Assembly (NCBI GenBank): GCA_965242775.1
Contig: CBDETI010000009.1
Coordinates: forward strand, 124,001-188,000
Direction: 5' to 3'
DNA from: JAWPMT01 sp965242775
Lineage (GTDB): Bacteria > Bacteroidota > Bacteroidia > Cytophagales > Cyclobacteriaceae
Length of the DNA stretch: 64,000 nucleotides
The first letter of the stretch is position 1. Each line of letters starts with the position of its first letter. The notes under the pieces are model-generated. The model was not told the DNA's origin. It did not search any database and was given only the letters and a program-made list of their open reading frames with translations. The translations under genes and the position numbers were made by a program. This document shows, in pieces, positions 47,601-57,565 of the stretch.

Positions 47601-50298
47601 TGAACGGGGCTCCTGCAGCATCGTACTCACCTGTTACGGTAATATTTCCAGTAGCAGCAACACCAAGATCGTCGCCCGTAAGGTTCAGACTCAGGTCAAA
47701 ATTGATGCCTGCCTCTGATCCGTCTCCTTCCACAAAAGCCACGTTGCTGAATGAGACCGGGAAACCCGACAAGGTCTCTTGAGAATCCTCTCCTTCACTG
47801 TCGCCTACACCTTCATCTTCATCGCCAAAACCAGCACCTCCACCGAATAGAGAGAATGCCTCTACAGCCAGTCGCTGGCTTTCGTCAGGATGGTTGATCT
47901 TCAGTCCTTCGAATGAAAGGGCTTCAACTTCGAAACTATTACCCTCCTGGATTTCCACGTCGAGGGTGATATCTCCGTGCAGCTCGGCATAGGGGGTCAG
48001 ACCATCGCTGGTCTTTTCGATGGCGATTACCGATGCATTGGATAATGTCAGGTCGGCGGCCCACATGCTCACACTTACATCTTCTTCGGTGTTGATGGTG
48101 AAAAGTAGATCCAACCCATCAGCTGTCTTGGACATGAGGGCGGAGTAATTCAAAGCGTTTTCTTCATCCATGATGGGCACATGGATCTGACCCAATAGCG
48201 AGCCTTCTACGAGGGCATTGGAAACAATATCGATTTGTACTGTGTCCACTGAAAATGCCCATTCCCCCAAGCGGCCATTGTCGATATCCAGCAAGCCGGC
48301 AGCAAAGATGTTGGCTGAAACACCAGAGTTGTCAATGATCACGTCCCGCACACCTAGCGAAAGGTCACCTGTTGGCTGGGCCATATCCTCCGGGAAGGTC
48401 ACGGTGGAAGAGGCGAGATAAAAACCGACCCAATCATCACCGGTATCGTCATAATCATCAGGGAATGCAATATCGTCTGGATTAGCAGCATCTGAAAAAT
48501 CGAGGTAAGCCTCGTCGATAGAGAAAGCATAGCCGTCCACACCCACCACCTCGAACTCATCAAAGCTAACATCGGCAATAAACTGTCCCCACTCTGTGGT
48601 GTTGATGTTTACAGAGGCCACAACAGGCTCACCGGAACCATCGGCTCTTGCCAGCATGTCCCCTGGAAATTCGTATTCAGCCTCGATGTTGAGCTCTTGG
48701 AAACCGCTACAATCGAAAGTGACGAATGTGCCGTCGTTTCCATTACCGGGAGCCAGGAAAGTCAAATCCAGCCCGGCACTGCTTAATGAAAAATCTTCAT
48801 TGAGGAAGAGTTGGGATTCGCCTCCCCCGATGCCATAGGGATGAAAGCAAATACCTTTGGCGCCAAAGGCAATTAAATCCCCTCCCGCTGAGGACCCAAA
48901 CGACATGACGGCATTAAGATAAGCTATGTCGGTATCAAAGGAGATGCCTGTTATGATCAAGTTGTTCGTAACACCGCCAATGGTATTGTCCAAGGCAATT
49001 GGGAGCCCCAGAGAAGAGCCATTTTCCATCTGATTGACCTGACGACCATCATTTTCTACTTCCTCGTTTATCGCTGCAATGGCATCAGCGTCGATCGTCA
49101 TGTCGCCATCGGTATCACTGAAGTTATCCGTAAGCGATTCTGAGTCAATATCGGTGACAATATCGCCACTGTACACAACACCATCCGTGTTGACCGTCAT
49201 GTCTTCAAAAGTCACATTCATGTTGCTCAGAAGGAACGGAATGAAGATATACCCCTTGCCGCCATAAAAACCTCCGTTCGAGGAGGTGATAGAGGTGATG
49301 TTCATATAGAATTTTCCAATTTGAACGACATCCCCAATACCCAGGTCTGTGACTATTTCCGAATTGGTGGGCACCTCCGCCTGGCAGGATGCTGCGCATT
49401 CGGTTGCCTCATAATCGGCATAAAATTCTGAAAGATCAACATCTCCTTGTGCCTTGTAATTGAATGTACAGACGATGCTGTAACCCTCGTTTTTAAATAA
49501 TGTTAGAGGCTCTCCGGTGAAAGCGTCTACTACCTGAATCCGCCATGCATACGTGTATCCGCCCTCGAGAATAGGGTCTTGCAGAATGATGGTCGTGTTG
49601 GTTGTCGTTTCTTGATGAATCGGAAATGCCGATTCCATGGCCTCAAACTCATTGTATCCTTCCTCTACTCTCACCAAGGTAAATTCGTATTCAAAGTTTC
49701 TTACAGGATTGGGCGACCCCAGGTGCATGGGCATCCAATTGAAGGTGATATTCTGGGCTTCCTGGAAGGTGATGTCTTCTCCACATATCGGTAACTGCGG
49801 GAATGGCGGGTCATTGAGGACCGCATATCCACTGCCACAGGCCTGGCGAGACAACACAATTTCCTGGCGGTTATAATCCAGCACTTCAAAGCAGATGCTG
49901 TTGAGTCCCTCTGGAAGTGTGCCGTCATAGGTGTAGCCATTGATGCCGGTAAGATTTTCAAAAGCGAAGTACTCGGAGAGTTCAAACCCGGTGAAGGTGA
50001 CCGTAGCGAATTGATTCAAGCGGATCGGGCCGGGGACAAACCCTGGACTCGTTTGCAATATTTCTGTGCCATTGTTTGATACCGTCATTCGGAGCCGCAC
50101 ATCCCAGAAAGGCTCTGTCGGGTCATTCAAAGTCAGACTGAGCATCAAATCCTGACTTTTCTCTACCTGATAGCTGGATAAATCCAGGGAATAAGGAGGT
50201 ATCAGGATGGTATTAGCGTCAATGGGATAGGTTTGCCCGAAGGATCGACTCACCGTGAAAATCAAAACCAACAGGAGAAAAGAGAATCTGGAAATCAT
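44634..50298 (-). pseudogene. TANFOR-domain giant surface protein, cassette 2, frameshifted
   Basis: Would encode ~1887 residues from ATG at 50298 (MISRFSFLLLVLIF, signal peptide to SFGQ). The first ~1154 codons run in one frame to YIWIGTPQ followed by TAA; the remainder (SNPVSIGVKNFGTFQLY ... GMVTVDPK) continues in the next frame. The break lies in the tetramer GGGG (46839-46842): one base fewer restores the reading WIGTPSNPVSI, matching WIGTPDNPISI in copy 1. Apart from this, the sequence is a well-preserved TANFOR protein (PIDANTILIPPYSLDLSSYQ) with all domains of copy 1, and a divergent C-terminal ~350 residues. It may be a recent pseudogene, sequencing error, or +1-recoded gene. Confidence 0.85.
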
Positions 50299-50444
50299 AC
50301 TTGTAGGAGCAGATGAAATGGTGATCCCTCCGGGACCAATAGAATGCGATATTGCCTGCTCCGGAGATTCCGAAACGTTGCTGTGATCGCTACTGAAAAT
50401 GCTTACACTGACGGTGGCTTCCATGTGTGAGAAATTTCCTGATA

Positions 50445-50521
50445 CAAAGCTATTTTGGCCTCAAACTGGTTTTGAGAAACCTAGTGGACATTGTGTGGAC
50501 AGGGTGTACATTTTGTGCACA
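50445..50521 (-). promoter_or_regulatory. Double repeat-box promoter of TANFOR operon 2
   Basis: Four half-sites on the minus strand: TGTGCAC (50521-50515), TGTACAC (50510-50504), TGTCCAC (50501-50495) and TGTCCAC (50490-50484), with start-to-start spacings of 11, 9 and 11. A 31-bp gap precedes a perfect -7 element TAGCTTTG (50452-50445). It is the only doubled box in the window; the leader is ~140 nt. Confidence 0.85.
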
Positions 50522-50579
50522 CTTTTGCTGATAGTACTCTCTAATTTCAGCTCAGCCCAGCGGATAGATCAATTTTGCT

Positions 50580-53129
50580 TTAGTCATTCTCTATCAATTC
50601 CCTGAATTTTTTAGCATTTCCGGAATACACCGCGTTTTCGAGTTCTCGACGCCAACGCGATTGGATGTTGGCGTTCCTCATTTCCTTGATGGAACGGTCT
50701 AGCTTGCTTATTTCTGAGACTTCCAACCCTGCCATTTCCTGTTGGAACCTGGTGATTATGGATTTTTCATTGTCCAGAATTAATGGATCTTGTATGGGAG
50801 TGCCGTCAGTGGGGGCAGGCATAACTCCGATTTTCCCGGCCTTCAGCTCAACTTTGATGGTAGTCCCTTCATTGATCGCGGAAGTCGCGGTTATTTTCCC
50901 TCCATGCCCTTCTACGGCGAGCTTGCAGAAGGTGAGCCCAAGCCCATTAGAGGCCACGCTCGATGTATATTTTGAGCGACCCTTCCAGTACTTCTCGAAG
51001 ATATAAGGTAGTTCCGTGGAAGGTATACCTTCGCCCTGGTCCGTTACGGTAATTTGATAAGTACCAATGGGTTGTGTATCAGTCCGTTGTGCTTCTATGG
51101 TGACGATGGAGCCCGGCCCGGAATATTTGTGGGCATTTCCTAGCAAATTGACAAGTACGCGCACCAGGATATCTTTATCCACCAATAAGCGGGCCTCTTG
51201 GTGGATTCGAATCACCAACTGCTGACTCTTTTGCTGATATTGTAAAGCCACCTGTCGACGAGCGGTTTCGATAATATCCGTAACTAGATACTCACCCAGG
51301 TGTAGGTTCATACCACTTTCTTCAAATTTCTGTGTATCCAGCATGTTATTCACGAGGGCCAATATCACGCTTCCACTTTGATGTATCCCGAACATTTTTT
51401 CGTTGAATGGCTCGCTTTCTGCATAACCTATGATGGCATTCAACGCATTTTTCATATCGTGAGCAATCATATGTGTCAAGAGATCACGGTCATTGGATAA
51501 AAGCTCGATTTTGTCTCTAGAAATCTTCATTTGTGTAGCATACAGCCGTTTTTTTACATAGAATCGATAAAGGCTAATGAGCATACCCGCTAATAGTAAG
51601 GCCCCCCCTGTAAGGGCATATTGAATGGTTTTTCTCCGTTTCAGTTCGTTTTGAAGAATTAATTCCTTTTTTTCTTGAAGCAGAATCATGTCCTGCTTTT
51701 CCTTGTCGAATTGATATTCCAATTCCAACTCGGTGATTTTGCGAAGGTGTTCGGAGTTGAAAAGGCTGTCACTCAATTGGCGATTGATCCTCTCATATTC
51801 ATAAGCCTTTTCGAAGTTGCCTTGCTCAACAAAAATCTTCGACAGGAACGCTGAAAACTCTTTTCGAAGCTGAGCATGTTCCAGGTCCCTGCTAAGTTGG
51901 TATCCGCTTTCTCCTAATTTACGAGCCACATGCTCCTGCCTTTTGGCCCAAGCCACCTGACTCATTCCTAAAGCGGCCCAAGCCTCAGCCTCCTTAAACT
52001 CAATTCGTTTTGATAGCTCCAGCGATTCATGAAAATAATCGCTTGCTTTCTCCAAGTTTCCCTTTAGCCGGTGTGTTTCACCTATATTGATCAGACAAAA
52101 TGAAAGCCCGTATGACGCTTGCCAATTGCCCGATTCCCGATAATACTTTTCCGCCAATTTGCCATTTTTCAGCGCCTCTGCATACCGACCCTCTTTTTGA
52201 TGGATAAAGCCTATGTTATCTGAAATACCTCCTAATAGCGTGGGGGCATCGAGCCCGGCATCATTTACCACATTGAAGGCTTTTTGGTAATATTCCAAAG
52301 CCAGGTCATGTTCTCGCCGATCTCCATAAATCGCTCCGATATTGATGTAAGCCAAGGCTTCACTGCGATGATCTCCGATAGACTGGAAAAGGTCAATTAC
52401 TTGATGGTTAACATGCAGTGCCTGTATGCTTTCGCCTCTGTCAGAGTGAATAATCGCAATGGCCTGTAATGCCTGCCCCATCGTTCCTTGCTCAAGTATA
52501 CTGTCACTCAGTGCGACGGATGCTTTCAGGTAGTGCAAGGCACTATCATTATTGCTCTGAGCTATGTAGGTTTGTCCTGTCAATAAAAGCACTTTTGCTT
52601 GTTCTTCTAAAGCCTGGGATTGTTGGAACCACTTGATGGCTAACCCGAAACTTTCGCAAGCCTTTGCCAGTCTACCCTCCTGCCTCTGGTTCTGTCCATG
52701 CCTTTTATAGATCCTGCCCATCAACAGGTCGTCATTTGTTTCCGCTGCAAATTGTTCAGCCTTCGTCAGGTATATGGCTGACGAATCGAAATGACCTTTT
52801 TTGGCCAGGAGCTTCGCGATCTGGAAGTTGGCCTTTCCCAATTTGGAAGGTACTGCTTCTCCTAGGACCAGTGCTTCCCGGGCTGCCTGGAGTGACGGTT
52901 CGATCTCACCCGAGTTGAGCAGGGCATCACCTAACGCAAAAAGTAATTCGATTTTACCGCTTGGATCGGTTGTTTTGGCCAGGATTTGCCTCAAACTGTC
53001 AGGGTTGGAGGTCGCAGTGGAGTTTAGGGGAAGGAGTACCCAGGAAACTACGAAACATTTTGTCCAAAGCAGTAGTGTCGGAAAAAAATGAAAAGTAGGT
53101 CCCAGGCGTGGACTTTTCAAGGCTCTCAT
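50580..53129 (-). CDS. TPR sensor histidine kinase (HK2) with C-terminal extension
   Basis: 849 residues: signal anchor (WTKCFVVSWVLLPLNSTA), TPR array (~50-440; ALAYINIGAIYGDRREHDLALEYY), a transmembrane helix (YALTGGALLLAGMLISLYRF), HisKA with His557 (LTHMIAHDMKNALNAIIGYA), HATPase_c (LVRVLVNLLGNAHKYSG; ASNGLGLTFCKLAVEGHGG) and the shared C-terminal extension (FQQEMAGLEVSEISKLDRSI ... KFRELIEND). No response regulator gene is adjacent; the orphan regulator at 39944-40813 is a candidate partner. Under its own repeat-box promoter. Confidence 0.92.
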   Translation of the reverse strand: MRALKSPRLGPTFHFFPTLLLWTKCFVVSWVLLPLNSTATSNPDSLRQILAKTTDPSGKIELLFALGDALLNSGEIEPSLQAAREALVLGEAVPSKLGKANFQIAKLLAKKGHFDSSAIYLTKAEQFAAETNDDLLMGRIYKRHGQNQRQEGRLAKACESFGLAIKWFQQSQALEEQAKVLLLTGQTYIAQSNNDSALHYLKASVALSDSILEQGTMGQALQAIAIIHSDRGESIQALHVNHQVIDLFQSIGDHRSEALAYINIGAIYGDRREHDLALEYYQKAFNVVNDAGLDAPTLLGGISDNIGFIHQKEGRYAEALKNGKLAEKYYRESGNWQASYGLSFCLINIGETHRLKGNLEKASDYFHESLELSKRIEFKEAEAWAALGMSQVAWAKRQEHVARKLGESGYQLSRDLEHAQLRKEFSAFLSKIFVEQGNFEKAYEYERINRQLSDSLFNSEHLRKITELELEYQFDKEKQDMILLQEKKELILQNELKRRKTIQYALTGGALLLAGMLISLYRFYVKKRLYATQMKISRDKIELLSNDRDLLTHMIAHDMKNALNAIIGYAESEPFNEKMFGIHQSGSVILALVNNMLDTQKFEESGMNLHLGEYLVTDIIETARRQVALQYQQKSQQLVIRIHQEARLLVDKDILVRVLVNLLGNAHKYSGPGSIVTIEAQRTDTQPIGTYQITVTDQGEGIPSTELPYIFEKYWKGRSKYTSSVASNGLGLTFCKLAVEGHGGKITATSAINEGTTIKVELKAGKIGVMPAPTDGTPIQDPLILDNEKSIITRFQQEMAGLEVSEISKLDRSIKEMRNANIQSRWRRELENAVYSGNAKKFRELIEND

Positions 53130-53160
53130 AACGGTTCAGGTCGGTCTCAGAATACCGATT

Positions 53161-53218
53161 ATAAGTTAGTCGATGCAGTGCTCTACACATCGTGTGTGTT
53201 GTAGACATCTAGTGGACA
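53161..53218 (-). promoter_or_regulatory. Repeat-box promoter of HK2
   Basis: Minus strand: TGTCCAC (53218-53212), 4 nt, TGTCTAC (53207-53201), a 32-bp gap, then TAACTTAT (53168-53161), a weak -7 element at the standard position. The ATG of a possible rightward ORF begins on the last base of the box. Confidence 0.75.
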
Positions 53219-53460
53219 TGCTATCATTCCAAACTCAAAAACCGATTATCACAGTCGATAACCCCACGGACAAGTCTGGAAAGGAATTGGAAGCTTATCT
53301 GAGCAAACTTGAACTTTGCGAGCAGGAGTTGCTCACTCGCGTGATTTCCATCGCTCAAAAACAACCGCTATATAATGGAAAAGAGGCGGCAGGTATCTTG
53401 GTTTTGGCAAATTGGGGGAAGCGAAAAAAGCCCGACCAAGAGTTGATCGGGCATAACTAG
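53218..53460 (+). CDS. Possible small helical protein (doubtful)
   Basis: 80 codons starting MLSFQTQKPIITVDNP, with a protein-like helical centre (KELEAYLSKLELCEQELLTRVISIAQKQP) and a basic tail. Against it: its start codon overlaps the HK2 operator, its end covers the terminator of the leftward YHYH gene, and I recognise no family. If it is not real, 53219-53485 holds only that terminator. Confidence 0.35.
   Translation: MLSFQTQKPIITVDNPTDKSGKELEAYLSKLELCEQELLTRVISIAQKQPLYNGKEAAGILVLANWGKRKKPDQELIGHN
53424..53452 (-). terminator. Rho-independent terminator of the YHYH gene
   Basis: Minus strand GCCCGATCAA (53452-53443), loop CTC, TTGGTCGGGC (53439-53430) with one mismatch, followed by six T residues (53429-53424), 33 nt after the YHYH stop codon. 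Confidence 0.8.
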
Positions 53461-53485
53461 CACTAGGAGATGGCTTTAGGTTGAT

Positions 53486-55630
53486 TTAGTCAATTACTAT
53501 CTTTTGCGTGAAGGCGGATGACCCGCTTGTTGCTTTTAAAATAAATAGCCCGCGGGGCAAACCTCGAAATTCAACCACCTCGTCCGGAGCGATACTTTGT
53601 TTGAGGGCCACCAACCGCCCCTCAAGGTCATAAATAGCTACTTGGGTCAAGCCGGAGGCTTTCACCTTTAAGGATCCTCTTGTTGGGTTCGGATAAACTA
53701 TCGTGGCTGCAGCGGGATTATCCACTGACAGCACGGTGCCCGGGTCTGTCGGCGTGCCGCTATCCCCAACACCCACGTAACGAGCTATGGATTCATCGTC
53801 CAATTGGTTGGTTTTGCCCTCATTGAAGCCAGGTATCTCGTTGATGTCTCCTCTCCAGGCTCCCACGTGTAAAAAGTGTTCGTTGAAATTAACTCCCTGA
53901 TCCGTTGTGACGGCTTGGGTGTGGGCATGGTAGTGATATCCAAATCCATCGTTATGATCATGGCCGCCAAATTCATCCAGGGCGATCGCGTTGCCCACCA
54001 TAGAGGGGTAGTCCGATTCGTATCTTCCAAATAAAGCGATCCCGTCATAGGCAAATCCAATAACAGGAGGATGATCATGACCCTCATAGTCGGAGAGGTT
54101 GTACAAGTTGATTCCATTTCCACTAAAAGCGTGGCCATCGGCATGATAGTGAAGCTCCAGTCCTCCACCGACATGGATGCCCGAGTGCGTGACTTCAGCA
54201 TCCTCTACGGCGAATCTGAGGTTGTTGTTTGAAGCAGGGTAGATGGTGACTCCATCCACTGCTACACCGCTCGATGCAAGAGCGGCATAGTTGTAGACGG
54301 TCTTTGTTGTTGTGGTACCCTGTTTAGTATCAAAATCTGAGGCCAGGTCGCCAATTTCGCTCAGATCATTATCTAGTAGGTCATCAATCAGCCCATAGTC
54401 TTTTAGGGGAAACTTGGTAAGAAATTCGCCCAGTTTCCCATGGCGAGTGACTGATGTCTCAGCGTAACCCACGCCCTGTTCCGCTCCCGGCGGGCGATTC
54501 ACGTCTACCAGCTGGTTAGGCCGTGTGGAAACCGCATGCGATGCTACCACCATAAATGGGTGAGGAGTACCGTCATCGTCAGAAGCGTTGGTGAAATAGA
54601 CATGTGGTACCGTATTATAGCCGATACGTGCCCCATAGATGTCTGTACTTGCTATTTTGTGAGATAGCATGTTTTCACGCAGTGCCAGATAAAATTCTTT
54701 TGGATACCTGAGGGTTGATCCGGCCGCTGCCAGGGTATTTTCGATTTGATCCAACATGGCTGCCGCGGCGGTAGCTGCCGTCGTTGAAGTACCAAGTTGC
54801 TCCAATGACTCGTCATTTACCTTTTGCTCAACATCGGTCAATATCCGGCTATCTTCAATAAGATTCACATCTTCCGGAATCGCCGCAGTAGCATTGGGTT
54901 GGTAGCTTATTTCGGTTGGGTTGAATTCACTCCCATCTTCGATTAATAAATCCATCAGGGCGGACGGATCAGCCAGGAAGAAGGTGGAGGCATCTGATTC
55001 CGTGGAGGTCCAGCTTACATTGTTTCCTTCCGTTTTTAGCCAATGAGTGGTCCAACCGGTTACCTCGGCAAAAGTGGCGGAGGACGCATCGTATTCAAAC
55101 TGACTGGTGGCTTTGAGCTTTGCTGCGCTGGCGTCCCCTTCAAACTCTACCAGGACATACCCCTGCCTTTCCGATTCGCTTATTTGCATGGAGCCAGCAT
55201 CTGAATTGATAGCTGTGTTATTTAGAGAGGCATTGAGTGAAAAGTAGCTATGCAGAAATGGGGATACTCGATATTTACCCTCCAAAGCTACTTCTCCATT
55301 GTCTTCATGGGTATTGATGTCCACGATTTGGAAAATACCACGGAGCCAGCTGCCGTAGGTCGCGTTTGCTCCGGTCAGGTCTTCCATTGAAACAGCGTTG
55401 ATAGTATAAATATTTGTGCCATCCAGTTGGATCGCGTTGGACTTGGATTCATCCAGTAGCACCACGTAACTTCTGTTTTCAATACCTGAAACAGCCGAGG
55501 GTGACCAGGTTTTGTTAAAGGAGTTTTCGAGTATTTCTCCGAAAGGTTGTGGTCCGTAAAAGTCGAAGGGCTGAGTCAGAGCGAGAACGGATAGGACTAT
55601 AAAAAAGCAGAATAGTATGTGTTTTCTCAT
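53486..55630 (-). CDS. YHYH-domain protein with T9SS sorting signal
   Basis: 714 residues: signal peptide (MRKHILFCFFIVLSVLALTQ), a beta-rich N-terminal ~230 residues, a helical middle part, a YHYH domain (~510-600: HPPVIGFAYDGIALFGRY and DEFGGHDHNDGFGYHYHAHT) and a T9SS type-A sorting domain (~640-714: IVYPNPTRGSLKVKASG ... AFTQKIVID). YHYH proteins are secreted, function poorly known; the many His residues suggest metal binding. Surface-exposed by T9SS. It has its own promoter and terminator, so it is monocistronic. Confidence 0.9.
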   Translation of the reverse strand: MRKHILFCFFIVLSVLALTQPFDFYGPQPFGEILENSFNKTWSPSAVSGIENRSYVVLLDESKSNAIQLDGTNIYTINAVSMEDLTGANATYGSWLRGIFQIVDINTHEDNGEVALEGKYRVSPFLHSYFSLNASLNNTAINSDAGSMQISESERQGYVLVEFEGDASAAKLKATSQFEYDASSATFAEVTGWTTHWLKTEGNNVSWTSTESDASTFFLADPSALMDLLIEDGSEFNPTEISYQPNATAAIPEDVNLIEDSRILTDVEQKVNDESLEQLGTSTTAATAAAAMLDQIENTLAAAGSTLRYPKEFYLALRENMLSHKIASTDIYGARIGYNTVPHVYFTNASDDDGTPHPFMVVASHAVSTRPNQLVDVNRPPGAEQGVGYAETSVTRHGKLGEFLTKFPLKDYGLIDDLLDNDLSEIGDLASDFDTKQGTTTTKTVYNYAALASSGVAVDGVTIYPASNNNLRFAVEDAEVTHSGIHVGGGLELHYHADGHAFSGNGINLYNLSDYEGHDHPPVIGFAYDGIALFGRYESDYPSMVGNAIALDEFGGHDHNDGFGYHYHAHTQAVTTDQGVNFNEHFLHVGAWRGDINEIPGFNEGKTNQLDDESIARYVGVGDSGTPTDPGTVLSVDNPAAATIVYPNPTRGSLKVKASGLTQVAIYDLEGRLVALKQSIAPDEVVEFRGLPRGLFILKATSGSSAFTQKIVID

Positions 55631-55706
55631 TTAAGTGATGCTATTGGTGACCAAGATTTCCCCACTACGCAACCAACTGACGCAAACGTTGCGCTCCCTG
55701 GGAATT

Positions 55707-55763
55707 TAAAGATAGGGACTGCTGGTCGGGCGTGTCAGGGGTGTTGTATACATCTAGGTGACA
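55707..55763 (-). promoter_or_regulatory. Repeat-box promoter of the YHYH gene
   Basis: Minus strand: TGTCACC (55763-55757), 4 nt, TGTATAC (55752-55746), a 31-bp gap, then -7 element TATCTTTA (55714-55707). The leader is ~70 nt. Confidence 0.8.
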
Positions 55764-55775
55764 TCACGCTGGGAC

Positions 55776-57461
55776 TCAGAACCTGAAGGAATAATTGATG
55801 GTGCTGATGAGCTCACCGAATGTGGCAGTCTCCGTGTTCCCGTCCGAGGCCATAGTGCTGATGATGCTACGACGGATATAGCTGGTGTTTAAGGAGAAGA
55901 CGTGTTGTTTTTTCAAAGTGGCAGAGGCAGCCAACAGGAAGTTCAACGTGTTGTTGCCTTCGGCGGCAAAATAGTTGACGCTCGTCTGCGTGGTGACCAC
56001 ATCTTGGAAAAAGTTACGCTTCAATGTAAATCCGGGTCCGAGCCGTTCCGTTATCACTCCTGCCAGGTCATTGCGATTGTAATTGAACCGAGCAGTCAGA
56101 TCCGTGCCAATCGAACTCATCTTCAACGTGTAGGTAAGAGTGCCCGAAACCACAGAACTTTCGTTGCTTCGATCCATCGATTGAAAGTCGTCGTTGACAG
56201 TTTGCCTACTTACATTGGCGGAAAATACATGAGGATCTCCGCTTCCACGCTGTAGTGTATAGGTTCCAAATAGTCCAACAGATTGTGTGACTACTACGGC
56301 ATTGAGACTGTCCAGAGAAGGATTCAGGACAAAACGGACCTCCGAGGAATAATTACTGAAATTTACCCCTACTGAAAATGGATTTTGCGCAAAGACAACC
56401 GTGCCGGCACCTATGGTCCTTCTGGATTCGGTCTCTTCCTCACCAGACAGGTTATTCCTTTGCAGTCCCCCGTTCACGGAGAGGGCTAGCTTTTTGCCGA
56501 AAATGGCCGTCGAAACTGCTGTCGTGATGTTTTCAAGGTCATTGTTGAAGAAATATGCGCCCATAGTCTGGTAGCCAGGATCTATTCGTTCATAATTCCC
56601 AGACACACGGGCTCCCAGCAGGCTATAAGAAATACTTGTTTTAAAAGCATTCCGGGCTACCGTTGAGGCTCTATTGTCATAGGGGATAACACCGATCAAA
56701 GACTCTTCGCTGATCAATTCATCACGAACGTCCTCTGTATAGATTGTGCGGGCGATTTCACCGGAAATGGAGAGATTCTTGATCAATGACATTTTCCAGG
56801 TGCTGCCTACAACGACATTTTCACCCGGGAAGACAGTGGAAGAGTCTGGAATTGCGAAGCCCCATGAGTCCTGCTTGTCCTCCGCGGCGAAATAGGTGAA
56901 GTCAATAAAGTTGCTATCATCCCCATAGCCGATTTTTCCACCATAGCCGAATCTGTCGAAACTGGGAACAAAGGGCTGATTTGTTGCGCGATCCAGGGGA
57001 ATGGCAGAAGCGAAACGACCATAATTAGCTGCAAATCTTATTTTGCCTGGGTTCAGTTCCAGACCGCCGCCCAGAAACGTATGACCCGCCAAGGTATAGG
57101 ATGAATAGGTCATGTTCGAATAACCAATGTGGGCTTTGGCCCATTTATAAGTTGGCTTTAGGGAGACGCGATTATAAGGTTGGGTAACCGAGCTGTTTTG
57201 TGAGGTGAGTGTACCGGAAAATGGCACGGCTATGCCGAAGATGCTGAAGTTAAGGCGGCCGCTGAGTGTCCAGATATGGTTTTCCTGCCGATCATCGATG
57301 CCCATGGCTCCATAAAACCGGTTGAGGAGAGAAACTCCGCCTGATACTCTGATCGGTTTGGCAGCAGATATTTTGTCCAAATCAACATCTTGGCCATGAA
57401 CCAGGGCCGAAGTTCCGGCCAGGCACAGGATGCATAGAATTATGTTTTTAGTTCTTCTCAC
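55776..57461 (-). CDS. Outer-membrane beta-barrel protein, unknown function
   Basis: 561 residues starting at GTG 57461 (MRRTKNIILCILCLAG, signal peptide to HGQ). Alternating polar/aromatic strands throughout (WTLSGRLNFSIFGIAVPFSG; KLALSVNGGLQRNN; DLTARFNYNRND; HVFSLNTSYIRRS) end in the C-terminal Phe typical of outer-membrane barrels (ISTINYSFRF). About 20 or more strands can be drawn. No TonB box or plug is present. It may be the export or anchoring partner of the surface proteins under the same regulon (inference). Very short leader (~20 nt). Confidence 0.82.
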   Translation of the reverse strand: MRRTKNIILCILCLAGTSALVHGQDVDLDKISAAKPIRVSGGVSLLNRFYGAMGIDDRQENHIWTLSGRLNFSIFGIAVPFSGTLTSQNSSVTQPYNRVSLKPTYKWAKAHIGYSNMTYSSYTLAGHTFLGGGLELNPGKIRFAANYGRFASAIPLDRATNQPFVPSFDRFGYGGKIGYGDDSNFIDFTYFAAEDKQDSWGFAIPDSSTVFPGENVVVGSTWKMSLIKNLSISGEIARTIYTEDVRDELISEESLIGVIPYDNRASTVARNAFKTSISYSLLGARVSGNYERIDPGYQTMGAYFFNNDLENITTAVSTAIFGKKLALSVNGGLQRNNLSGEEETESRRTIGAGTVVFAQNPFSVGVNFSNYSSEVRFVLNPSLDSLNAVVVTQSVGLFGTYTLQRGSGDPHVFSANVSRQTVNDDFQSMDRSNESSVVSGTLTYTLKMSSIGTDLTARFNYNRNDLAGVITERLGPGFTLKRNFFQDVVTTQTSVNYFAAEGNNTLNFLLAASATLKKQHVFSLNTSYIRRSIISTMASDGNTETATFGELISTINYSFRF

Positions 57462-57487
57462 GATATACGGTGGCTAAGATGAGAATA

Positions 57488-57545
57488 CAAAGCTATCGGG
57501 ACGTCAAAGTTGGCGAGGTGCTCATGCGTTGACTTTTTGTTGACA
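57488..57545 (-). promoter_or_regulatory. Repeat-box promoter of the OM barrel gene
   Basis: Minus strand: TGTCAAC (57545-57539), 4 nt, AGTCAAC (57534-57528), a 32-bp gap, then a perfect -7 element TAGCTTTG (57495-57488). Confidence 0.8.
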
Positions 57546-57565
57546 CTTTTTGATCATTCATGATA

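Larger units (their letters stand above)
42283..50298 (-). repeat. TANFOR-FN3 cassette, copy 2 of 2
   Basis: Second member of the duplication. The N-terminal two thirds of TANFOR and the FN3 core are near-identical in wording to copy 1, whereas the TANFOR C-terminal ~350 residues are strongly diverged. Confidence 0.9.

Noticed and set aside
50299..50424. TANFOR 2 start at MEATVSV (50424)
   Set aside because: It is in frame, but would put 42 hydrophilic residues before the signal peptide; MISRFSF at 50298 corresponds to the copy 1 start. Kept as a leader observation.
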